Below are positions 1-6,798 of a stretch of DNA of 9,093 nucleotides, piece after piece (within the stretch, counting starts at the first letter, position 1; each line of letters begins with the position of its first letter). Made by a program: the position numbers and the translations under genes. The notes beneath the pieces are model-generated. The model made no database searches. It saw only the letters and a list, made by a program, of their open reading frames with translations, and had not been told where the DNA came from. Source of the stretch: an uncultured Coriobacteriaceae bacterium (lineage in GTDB: Bacteria; Actinomycetota; Coriobacteriia; Coriobacteriales; Atopobiaceae). Location: the NCBI GenBank assembly GCA_900551595.1, contig URWR01000054.1, positions 1-9,093 of the forward strand, read 5' to 3'.

Positions 1-66
1 AACTCGCACGTTGTTGCCAACGGTGGATTTTGAGTCCACTGCGTCTGCCAATTCCGCCACTCGGGC
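1..66 (-). tRNA. tRNA-Leu (anticodon CAA), 3' end cut off by window edge
   Basis: Read on the minus strand, the sequence starts with a GCCCGAG acceptor strand (66 to 60), then TGG and the class II leucine D-arm with GGAATTGGCAGACGC. An anticodon stem GTGGA/TCCAC follows, enclosing the loop CTCAAAA, so the anticodon is CAA and it reads UUG codons. A variable arm (around 11-21) and the start of the T-arm with GAGTT are present. The rest of the T-arm and the 3' acceptor strand lie beyond position 1. It lies on the same strand as the transglutaminase-like gene, 39 bp downstream of that gene's stop codon. Confidence 0.93.
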
Positions 67-105
67 ACGTAATGCGTGAGTTAGTTTATCACAGCTTTCA
101 GTTGA

Positions 106-1539
106 TTAGTCCGAAAATGGTACTTCGAGCATTTCGATAAGCTCAACCTTGCGCAACATCTCCCGCTTACGACATCCACGTCCGTCAACCGAGGCCTCGC
201 CCATCTGGTTGTCATAGGGGTCCTCGCGCATGCCATCGAAAGCAGGCACAAACTCAGCCTGGAATCGATCGTTGGCCACCATACGCCACGGATCGAGATT
301 GCCAAAGTAGTGACGACGGCGCCACTCCTCCCCCATCCTGCGTGCCGAGGAACCAAACGATACGTCGGCGTTAAGCCAACCGGTCTGGGGTGTGTAGAAC
401 TCGGCCCAATCGTGCGGTCCCACCGAATCGGGCGCAACATATAGGCCGCTCTGCCAACGAGCAGGCACCCCCGCGATGCGACACATGGTGATAAACGTGA
501 GCGCCATAACGCCGCAATCGCCGCGGAGCGAATGCGCACAGTCGTCGGCAATAGATCCCAAAAGCAGGTACGGTGGCTGATAGCGATAGTCGATATGCTG
601 TGTCAGGTAATCATAGATAGCACGAGCGCGATCGAGCGGATCCTCGAGCCCATCAACAACATGCTCCGTCAACTGTCGCAGGTACGGCGTAAACGCAATG
701 TGCGGACGGCCCTCGGAAGTGTCCTCGGGCAGTGGCGTGTCCATGCACGTATGCGATGGGAGCGCGCCACCATAGATATCGCAATAGGCGGCATCGATGT
801 GATAGCGATAGGTCACCGAGAATGAATGTTCAGTCGAAGATGTCCAAGAGGCAGTACGAGCCGAAACGTTTTCAGAGGCAACGGTACCCCCCGACGTCAT
901 ATCGAGAACCTCGATATGAGACTGTTGACGACAGGCGGCAGCAACGGGTAGCCACGCGCGAACAGCCTCTCCCTCCAGAGCCCCAGGGACAGACACGGAT
1001 GCCCTAAGCGTGATGACGCGCGTCAACCCGTTTTGCGACTCCATCTCCCTGAGCATCTGGTTACGCAGCGCGATGCCGTCCGTAGAATCGGGACGCAGGC
1101 CCGGAACCTCCTTGGGGTACACGCGAAGCGAATCAAGGAAGTTATCAAGAACAAACAGCTCGCCATCGATAAAGCGCCAGTCAATACGCTTGCGATTAAT
1201 CAGGTCGTCAAACTGCTCTTCGGTAAACTCTGGCCACTCCTCGCGAATCATCGCAATTGCCTGATCGCGCGACACCGAAAAATGAAACGGTGTCTCGAGC
1301 ATGCGATACCGCTCGGCACGAACACAAGCAGCCAGCGAAGGCTCAGGGTTCTGCTCCAAAAGGCGATCGCAGGCAGCAACAGCCTGCGTCAAATACCCGG
1401 CATCCTTAAGTCGAAGAATCTCGGGCGGCAGTCCAATATCGAGATAACGAAAATCATCATAACAAACATCAACAGAGCAACCAACAGGACCCTCGTCAAT
1501 AACCTTCCCATCCGAAGGCAGCACATCAATACCAGCCAT
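106..1539 (-). CDS. Transglutaminase-like (papain-like fold) domain protein, cytoplasmic
   Basis: This is a 477-residue protein with a C-terminal transglutaminase-like core. The catalytic Cys lies in RGDCGVMAL (C342 from the start used here), the His in GPHDWAEFY (H376) and the Asp in LNADVSFG (D392). The order and spacing fit the Cys-His-Asp triad of the bacterial transglutaminase/peptidase superfamily, in which members may be amidases, proteases or cross-linkers; the substrate here is unknown. The N-terminal third contains a helical stretch resembling a TPR hairpin (about residues 39-63), then an uncharacterised region and a beta-rich region (about 170-260) before the catalytic core. There is no signal peptide or membrane segment, so a cytoplasmic location is inferred. 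The start at 1539 is preceded by GGAG at 1549-1546 with a 6-nt gap. An in-frame ATG at 1575 would add 12 residues but has no ribosome site and sits inside a likely -10 box. Function beyond the fold is not recognised. Confidence 0.85.
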   Translation of the reverse strand: MAGIDVLPSDGKVIDEGPVGCSVDVCYDDFRYLDIGLPPEILRLKDAGYLTQAVAACDRLLEQNPEPSLAACVRAERYRMLETPFHFSVSRDQAIAMIREEWPEFTEEQFDDLINRKRIDWRFIDGELFVLDNFLDSLRVYPKEVPGLRPDSTDGIALRNQMLREMESQNGLTRVITLRASVSVPGALEGEAVRAWLPVAAACRQQSHIEVLDMTSGGTVASENVSARTASWTSSTEHSFSVTYRYHIDAAYCDIYGGALPSHTCMDTPLPEDTSEGRPHIAFTPYLRQLTEHVVDGLEDPLDRARAIYDYLTQHIDYRYQPPYLLLGSIADDCAHSLRGDCGVMALTFITMCRIAGVPARWQSGLYVAPDSVGPHDWAEFYTPQTGWLNADVSFGSSARRMGEEWRRRHYFGNLDPWRMVANDRFQAEFVPAFDGMREDPYDNQMGEASVDGRGCRKREMLRKVELIEMLEVPFSD

Positions 1540-1573
1540 ACCAAACTCCAAGTCACTAGAACGCTTGAAGCCC

Positions 1574-1603
1574 ATTGTACCGAGATAAAAAAGAAAGCCC
1601 CAA
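1574..1603 (-). promoter_or_regulatory. Candidate sigma70-type promoter for the transglutaminase-like gene
   Basis: On the minus strand TTGGGG (1603-1598) and TACAAT (1579-1574) are separated by 18 bp. Transcription would begin about 6-8 nt after the -10 box, downstream of the ATG at 1575 and upstream of the ribosome site used by the ATG at 1539. This agrees with the shorter protein start. The -35 box matches the consensus poorly. Confidence 0.35.
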
Positions 1604-1680
1604 TAAAGGAACCCTCAACACCGATAAACGGTACCTATAAAAATGAATTCAGCCCAGTAACCCTGTAGCGAGTTAACAAA

Positions 1681-1773
1681 GGAGGCCCCGTTCACCCGGA
1701 GCTTTTCCCATTGCGCGACTTCTGGCAAAGCCAGGTGAGCGTAAGGGAAAAGCGTAGGGTGAACGGGGCCTCC
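1681..1773 (-). terminator. 93-nt long hairpin between fba and the next gene, probable fba terminator
   Basis: A perfect 17-bp outer stem (1681-1697 with 1757-1773) is followed by a 3x3 internal loop and a 9-bp stem (1701-1709 with 1745-1753). Further pairing inside includes CTGGC/GCCAG around an AAA loop (1722-1734), so almost the whole element folds on itself. On the fba strand it is followed by TTTGTT, a short U-rich tail, and it begins 22 nt past the fba stop. An intrinsic terminator is the simplest reading. Its size is well above that of a normal terminator, so a dispersed repeat (REP/MITE-like) or a structured RNA is also possible. Confidence 0.6.
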
Positions 1774-1795
1774 GACGGGAAAGTTAAACCGCTAC

Positions 1796-2662
1796 TTACG
1801 CCTTGTTGACGGAGCCAAACTCCTCCATGAGCTCCTTGGTGCGGGCAACGATGTTGTCGCGACCAGGCTTGAGGAGCTTACGAGGATCGTAGCCCTTGCC
1901 CTTCTGGTCGGCACCAGACTCAATGTACTCACGTGTTGCCTGAGCGAAGACAACCTGGAGGTCGGTGTTGACGTTAATCTTGGAGATACCGAGCTCAATG
2001 GCCTTCTTGATCTGGTCTACCGGAATGCCGGTGCCACCATGAAGTACGAGTGGCAGATCGCCGGTGAGAGCCTTGATCTCGCCCAAACGGTCGAAGGAAA
2101 GACCGGCCCAGTTATCGGGATACAGGCCGTGAATATTACCAATACCGCAAGCAAGGAAGTCTACGCCCAGATCGGCAATGGCCTTGCACTGCTCAGGATC
2201 TGCAAGCTCGCCAGTGGAGGCAACGCCGTCCTCTACACCGCCGATGCCACCAACCTCAGCCTCAATGGAAAGGCCCTTGTTGTGTGCGATCTTTACGAGC
2301 TCGGCCGTACGATCAAGGTTTGTCTGGAAATCCTTCTCGTGTGAGCCGTCATACATAATGGAAGTGAAGCCGGCCTCGATGCACTTGAAGCACTCCTCAT
2401 AGGAGCCGTGGTCAAGGTGAAGGGCAACAGGAACTGTGATGTTCTTATCCTCTACGAGCTGGTGAACAATCTGAGAAACGATCTTGAAGCTTGTTTGCCA
2501 CTTCGCAGCGCCACCAGTGCACTGAATAATGAGCGGAGACTGGAGCTCTTCAGCAGCATCCAGAATGGAGCTCGCCCATTCAAGGTTATTGGTATTGAAG
2601 GCGCCAATAGCGTAATGGCCTTTTTCTGCGCTTTGCAGCATGGCAGTTGCGTTAACCAACAT
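1796..2662 (-). CDS. fba: Class II fructose-bisphosphate aldolase
   Basis: This zinc-dependent aldolase reversibly cleaves fructose 1,6-bisphosphate into dihydroxyacetone phosphate and glyceraldehyde 3-phosphate, in glycolysis and gluconeogenesis in the cytoplasm. The 288-residue length is normal for the family. Visible motifs, numbered from the start chosen here, are: ALHLDHG (D84 catalytic, H85 zinc ligand); EAEVGGIGGVEDG with the probable catalytic Glu at 144; GNIHG (H178, zinc); VLHGGTG (H208, zinc); and the phosphate-binding KINVNTD (228-234). The start at 2662 (MLVNATAML) is preceded by GGAGGT 6 nt upstream, whereas an ATG at 2689 would add nine residues (beginning MCQRYGG) with no ribosome site and unlike family N-termini. 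It is transcribed divergently from purL and separated from the transglutaminase-like gene by the long hairpin, so it is probably monocistronic. Confidence 0.96.
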   Translation of the reverse strand: MLVNATAMLQSAEKGHYAIGAFNTNNLEWASSILDAAEELQSPLIIQCTGGAAKWQTSFKIVSQIVHQLVEDKNITVPVALHLDHGSYEECFKCIEAGFTSIMYDGSHEKDFQTNLDRTAELVKIAHNKGLSIEAEVGGIGGVEDGVASTGELADPEQCKAIADLGVDFLACGIGNIHGLYPDNWAGLSFDRLGEIKALTGDLPLVLHGGTGIPVDQIKKAIELGISKINVNTDLQVVFAQATREYIESGADQKGKGYDPRKLLKPGRDNIVARTKELMEEFGSVNKA

Positions 2663-2668
2663 GTGAGA

Positions 2669-2674
2669 ACCTCC
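2669..2674 (-). promoter_or_regulatory. Ribosome binding site of fba
   Basis: GGAGGT on the minus strand lies 6 nt before the ATG at 2662. It decides between this start and the upstream in-frame ATG at 2689. Confidence 0.85.
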
Positions 2675-2866
2675 GTATCGTTGGCACATGCATACCTACT
2701 GAGGCAATAATAGCCTTTTATGACCCCTCATACCCTCATGAGAAGCCAATGGATTTCGTCTTAACCATGACAATCGGCAAGCGAGATACAAATGCCTCGC
2801 ATGCCACGGCATAATAAGCACGTCATAATAGAAAATCGTACGGTGTCCAAGAAAACCCCGGGATTC
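2675..2866. promoter_or_regulatory. Divergent fba/purL promoter region
   Basis: This non-coding stretch must hold the promoters of both diverging genes. For fba, TATTAT on the minus strand (2712-2707) is a candidate -10 box, without a good -35 match. For purL, CATAAT at 2824-2829 or 2810-2815 is a candidate -10 box, also without a convincing -35. CCCTCAT occurs twice with an 8-bp period (2725-2731 and 2733-2739), the second copy overlapping the palindrome CTCATGAG (2735-2742), just upstream of the candidate fba -10. No purine riboswitch-like or known operator sequence was recognised. Confidence 0.4.
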
Positions 2867-2872
2867 AGGAGG
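2867..2872 (+). promoter_or_regulatory. Ribosome binding site of purL
   Basis: AGGAGG lies 9 nt before the ATG at 2882, a strong Shine-Dalgarno match that fixes the purL start. Confidence 0.85.
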
Positions 2873-2881
2873 GCAAAGTAG

Positions 2882-5800
2882 ATGGTCCTACGCATCTATG
2901 TTGAGAAAAAACCTGGCTTTGATGTGGAGGCTCGTCAGCTCCTTGCTGAGCTGCGCAGCGTTGTAACAGAAGGACTTCCTGCCGATATGGCGTTACGCAC
3001 CATTAACGTCTACGACGTTGAAGGTATTTCAGAAGAACTGTTTGAAAAATGTATCCCGCTCGTATTCTCGGAGCCACAGGTTGATACCGCTTCACGCGAG
3101 CTTCCCCTTGAAGGTGTCGTACTCGGCACCCCCGGAAGTAATGAAGGAATCGTGAAGACGCCTGAAAACCTTCGCGTGTTTGCTGTGGAACCACTCCCCG
3201 GCCAGTTTGATCAGCGTGCCGATTCAGCAGCAGAATGCGTTCAGCTTATTTCACAAGGTGAACGCCCACGTGTACGCTACGCAAAAATCTACGCTCTCAC
3301 CGGTGATATTTCTGACGAAGCACTTGAAGCTGTCAAACACTACGTCATCAACCCAGTAGAGGCACGCGAGGCTTCACTTGCTCTGCGCGACACCCTTGCG
3401 TCCGATATTGCAGATCCTGCACCTGTTGAGGTGCTCGATGGCTTTTTGGAGCTTGATGAGAAAGGTCTCAAGAACCTCATTGATTCGCTTGGCCTTGCGA
3501 TGGATTTTGCCGACATTGCATTCTGCCAGGAGCATTTCCGCAAGGAAGGACGCAACCCAACCATTACCGAAATTCGCGTCATTGATACCTACTGGTCAGA
3601 TCACTGCCGCCACACCACATTTGGCACTGTTCTTGACGACATCACCATCGATGATGCTGTAGTCCAGCAGGCCTTTGATCGCTACATGGCCATGCGCCAT
3701 GAGCTCGGTCGCGACGAGCGTCCCGTTACCCTTATGGACATGGGTACGATCGGTGCAAAATACCTCAAGCACACCGGTAAGCTCACTGGTCTGGATGAGT
3801 CTGAAGAGATTAACGCCTGCACCGTAAAGGTCACGGTGGATGTGGATGGAGAGGATCAAGACTGGCTTTTCCTCTTCAAAAACGAGACGCACAACCACCC
3901 AACAGAAATCGAACCTTTTGGTGGAGCAGCAACCTGCATTGGTGGCGCCATCCGCGACCCGCTTTCAGGCCGCAGTTATGTGTATCAAGCCATGCGTGTA
4001 ACCGGTGCAGCCGATCCAACCGTTCCGGTTTCTCAAACACTTCCCGGTAAGCTTCCCCAGCGAAAGCTTGTTACCACTGCCGCCGCTGGTTACTCAAGCT
4101 ACGGCAACCAAATTGGTCTTGCCACCGGACAGGTCTCTGAGCTCTACCACCCTGGCTATGTAGCCAAACGCATGGAAGTTGGTGCAGTTGTCGGCGCTAC
4201 CCCAGCAAATCATGTACGCCGCGAAGAGCCTGCACCTGGCGATAAGATCATTCTTCTTGGTGGCCGCACGGGACGCGATGGCATTGGCGGTGCCACCGGT
4301 TCTTCCAAAGCTCACAACACAGAATCCATCGAGAAAGATGGTGCAGAAGTCCAAAAGGGTAACGCCCCTATGGAGCGCAAGCTGCAGCGCCTGTTCCGCC
4401 GTGGCGATGCGTGCCGTCTCATTAAGCGCTGCAACGACTTTGGTGCAGGTGGCGTATCAGTAGCTGTAGGCGAGCTTGCAGATGGCCTTCTCATCAATCT
4501 CGATAAGATGACAAAGAAATATGAAGGCCTCGATGGCACCGAGCTTGCTATCTCCGAAAGCCAGGAGCGCATGGCTGTAGCAGTAGCTGCCTCTGACGTA
4601 GATGAATTCATGAGCTATGCTCACGAAGAGAACCTTGAAGCAACGGTAATTGCCGAGGTTACGTCTGAGAAGCGCGTGCGCATGACATGGCGCGACGACA
4701 TTATTGTTGATCTGTCACGCGAATTCCTCGCATCCAACGGTGCTCCTAAGCATCAGACAGTCCATATCCTTCCCAGGCAGACCTGGCAGCCAGCTTGGCA
4801 AGGAACCAATCTTTTAGAGCGCATGGAGGCGCTTGTCTCCGACTTGAATGTTGCATCCAACAAAGGCCTTTCCGAGCGCTTTGACTCCACCATTGGCGCC
4901 GCGACAGTGCTCATGCCCTTTGGTGGCAAAACACAGCTCACGCCCTCTCAGGCCATGGTTGCCAAGTTCCCTGTGGATGGTGAAACTACCACCGTCTCTG
5001 GCATGGCGTGGGGCTTCAACCCCTACCTTATGAGCGAAGACCAATTTGCAGGTGCCTATCTTTCCGTTGTAGAAAGCATCGCTAAGCTGGTGGCCACCGG
5101 CTTCTCGCACACAGATGCCTACCTCTCATTCCAAGAGTATTTCGAGCGTCTGCGCGATGTGCCCGAGCGCTGGGGTAAGCCCGCTGCAGCAGTACTCGGT
5201 GCGCTTATGGCGCAGGCAGATCTTGGCGTTGGCGCTATTGGTGGTAAGGACTCCATGTCCGGATCTTTTGAAGACCTCGATGTACCACCCACGCTCGTCT
5301 CATTTGCCGTTGCCACCGGATCGCTTAACCAGATTGTCTCCCCTGAATTCAAGGCTGCCGGTCATCGAGTTATCTGCGTTGCTCCTGCTCACTATGGCGA
5401 GGATTGGCGTCCTGACGTTAACGGGCTTCTCGACACCTTTAGTCTGGTTGAACAGCTTGTAAGAGATGGCGCCGCATGCGCTATTTCCACTCCTGGCTAT
5501 GGCGGAACAGCAGAGGCTCTGTTCAAGATGGCACTTGGCAATCGCATTGGTCTTACGCTTGACACTCACGTGTCCATCGACAACCTGTTTGCTCCTGCTT
5601 ACGGCAGCTTCATCATTGAGCTTGCTGACGAAGCAGCTCTTCCCGAATCAACTGACACGGTCCTTGTCCAAGAGCTTGGCCAGACAGGAGCTGACTACAC
5701 CCTTTCCACGGGCGAAGAAACCGTTGATCTTGCACACCTGCAGGAGATATGGGAAGGCGCACTTGAGGGCGTATTCCCCTACAGAAGCGCCGGCGATAAG

Positions 5801-6691
5801 AGCGCTGAGAGCACACCGGTTGCACCTATCACCTACAACTGTGCCACCGAAGAGCGTATCCAAACTGTCTATGACGGAGCAGCCTTTGCACATCCGCGCG
5901 TTATTATCCCTGTCTTCCCTGGCAATAACTGCGAGTACGACAGTGCACGTGCCTTCCGCCAGGCGGGCGCTCTAGTAGATACCTTTGTGATCAATAACCT
6001 TTCACCTCAAGCGGTAGCCGAAAGCACCCGTGAGTTGGCCCGCCGCATTCGTGAAAGCCAGATCGTTATGATCCCTGGCGGTTTCTCAGGCGGCGATGAG
6101 CCTGAAGGCTCGGCTAAGTTCATCAACGCATTCTTCCGCAATCCTAAGATCAAGGATGCCGTAGAGAATATGCTCTATGCCCGTGACGGTCTTATGATTG
6201 GTATATGCAACGGCTTCCAGGCTCTTATCAAGCTCGGTCTTGTGCCTTTCGGCAAGATAGTTCCTCTGTCAAGCGAAAGCCCCACGCTTACATATAACAC
6301 CATAGGCAGACACCAGTCACAGCTTGCTCTTACTAAGATTTGCACCAACAAGTCACCGTGGCTTATGCACTGCAAGGTGGGCGAGGTTTACAACATACCG
6401 ATTTCGCACGGCGAAGGACGTTTTGTAGCAAGCGACGAGGTTATCGCTAAGCTCATCGAAAACGGTCAGATTGCTACTCAGTATGTTGACCTTAACGGCG
6501 AGCCTACAATGGATCTTGCATACAATCCCAACAGCTCGATGTGCGCTATCGAGGGTATCATTTCTCCTGACGGCCGTGTACTCGGTAAGATGGGTCATAC
6601 AGAGCGTATAAGCTCGGATACCTGCGTTAATGTTGACGGCAACAAGGAACAGCTTCTGTTCAAGGGCGGCGTTGACTACTTCAGAATTTAA
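2882..6691 (+). CDS. purL: Phosphoribosylformylglycinamidine (FGAM) synthase, large single-chain PurL
   Basis: This enzyme makes FGAM from FGAR, ATP and glutamine, the fourth step of de novo purine synthesis, in the cytoplasm. At 1,269 residues it is the full-length fused form. It has a PurS-like N-terminal region (about 1-75), a linker with DHCRHTTF (240-247), the first AIRS-type ATPase half with ETHNHP (335-340), GGRTGRDGIGGATG (460-473), DFGAGG (519-524) and SESQERM (558-564), and a second half with GGKDSMSG (787-794). The glutaminase domain starts near PGNNCEYD (1013-1020). Its nucleophile is Cys1109 in GICNGFQ, with the probable His1239 and Glu1241 in MGHTE completing the triad. All key motifs are intact, so the product should be active. 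Codon use changes abruptly near residue 1107: one ATA Ile codon before that point and five among the last 15 Ile codons. The 3' end therefore appears to come from another genome, by assembly or recombination, although the frame is uninterrupted. A strong terminator follows the stop. Confidence 0.96.
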   Translation: MVLRIYVEKKPGFDVEARQLLAELRSVVTEGLPADMALRTINVYDVEGISEELFEKCIPLVFSEPQVDTASRELPLEGVVLGTPGSNEGIVKTPENLRVFAVEPLPGQFDQRADSAAECVQLISQGERPRVRYAKIYALTGDISDEALEAVKHYVINPVEAREASLALRDTLASDIADPAPVEVLDGFLELDEKGLKNLIDSLGLAMDFADIAFCQEHFRKEGRNPTITEIRVIDTYWSDHCRHTTFGTVLDDITIDDAVVQQAFDRYMAMRHELGRDERPVTLMDMGTIGAKYLKHTGKLTGLDESEEINACTVKVTVDVDGEDQDWLFLFKNETHNHPTEIEPFGGAATCIGGAIRDPLSGRSYVYQAMRVTGAADPTVPVSQTLPGKLPQRKLVTTAAAGYSSYGNQIGLATGQVSELYHPGYVAKRMEVGAVVGATPANHVRREEPAPGDKIILLGGRTGRDGIGGATGSSKAHNTESIEKDGAEVQKGNAPMERKLQRLFRRGDACRLIKRCNDFGAGGVSVAVGELADGLLINLDKMTKKYEGLDGTELAISESQERMAVAVAASDVDEFMSYAHEENLEATVIAEVTSEKRVRMTWRDDIIVDLSREFLASNGAPKHQTVHILPRQTWQPAWQGTNLLERMEALVSDLNVASNKGLSERFDSTIGAATVLMPFGGKTQLTPSQAMVAKFPVDGETTTVSGMAWGFNPYLMSEDQFAGAYLSVVESIAKLVATGFSHTDAYLSFQEYFERLRDVPERWGKPAAAVLGALMAQADLGVGAIGGKDSMSGSFEDLDVPPTLVSFAVATGSLNQIVSPEFKAAGHRVICVAPAHYGEDWRPDVNGLLDTFSLVEQLVRDGAACAISTPGYGGTAEALFKMALGNRIGLTLDTHVSIDNLFAPAYGSFIIELADEAALPESTDTVLVQELGQTGADYTLSTGEETVDLAHLQEIWEGALEGVFPYRSAGDKSAESTPVAPITYNCATEERIQTVYDGAAFAHPRVIIPVFPGNNCEYDSARAFRQAGALVDTFVINNLSPQAVAESTRELARRIRESQIVMIPGGFSGGDEPEGSAKFINAFFRNPKIKDAVENMLYARDGLMIGICNGFQALIKLGLVPFGKIVPLSSESPTLTYNTIGRHQSQLALTKICTNKSPWLMHCKVGEVYNIPISHGEGRFVASDEVIAKLIENGQIATQYVDLNGEPTMDLAYNPNSSMCAIEGIISPDGRVLGKMGHTERISSDTCVNVDGNKEQLLFKGGVDYFRI
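6060..6205. other. Compositional breakpoint within purL (chimera or recombination joint)
   Basis: Upstream of this interval purL has the codon style of the left-hand genes. Downstream it uses ATA for Ile (first at 6203, then four more before the stop) and AGA for Arg twice, resembling the surface-protein gene on the right. The interval encodes conserved glutaminase-domain motifs (PGGFSGGDEPEG to GICNGFQ), where two unrelated purL genes share the most nucleotide identity. The exact crossover cannot be placed from one sequence. A single ATA at 5747 and AGA codons near 5462 and 5783 show that the left segment is not perfectly uniform. Confidence 0.6.
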
Positions 6692-6711
6692 CATTAAAAC
6701 CGCATAAAATC

Positions 6712-6749
6712 TGCCCTGCAACGTATTTAGAACGTTGCAGGGCATTTTT
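6712..6749 (+). terminator. Intrinsic terminator of purL
   Basis: A perfect 13-bp stem (6712-6724 with 6732-6744) with a 7-nt loop is followed directly by TTTTT. It starts 20 nt after the purL stop. On the minus strand the same stem is followed by GATTTTAT, so it could also act on transcripts coming from the right. Confidence 0.9.
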
Positions 6750-6755
6750 GTGTGC

Positions 6756-6786
6756 AAAAATACAGAGCAGACTTTCGTCTGCTCTG
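6756..6786 (-). terminator. Intrinsic terminator of the surface-protein gene
   Basis: On the minus strand a perfect 10-bp stem (6786-6777 with 6772-6763) closes a GAAA tetraloop and is followed by TATTTTT. It lies 12 nt past the surface-protein stop and back-to-back with the purL terminator, so the two converging transcripts are insulated from each other. Confidence 0.85.
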
Positions 6787-6798
6787 CAATGCTTTTAC

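Noticed and set aside
106..1575. Longer form of the transglutaminase-like gene starting at 1575
   Set aside because: There is no ribosome binding site, and the ATG is inside a likely -10 box. The ATG at 1539 has GGAG at the right distance.
1033..1668. Plus-strand open frame of 211 codons
   Set aside because: It lies antisense to the transglutaminase-like gene, which has an intact catalytic triad. The plus-strand translation has no recognisable motif and no ribosome site.
1681..1773. Terminal inverted repeats of an insertion sequence
   Set aside because: Only about 60 bp lies between the arms, with no transposase and no evident target duplication.
1796..2689. Longer form of fba starting at 2689
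   Set aside because: The nine extra residues would be encoded across the GGAGGT ribosome site of the ATG at 2662. Family N-termini match the shorter form.
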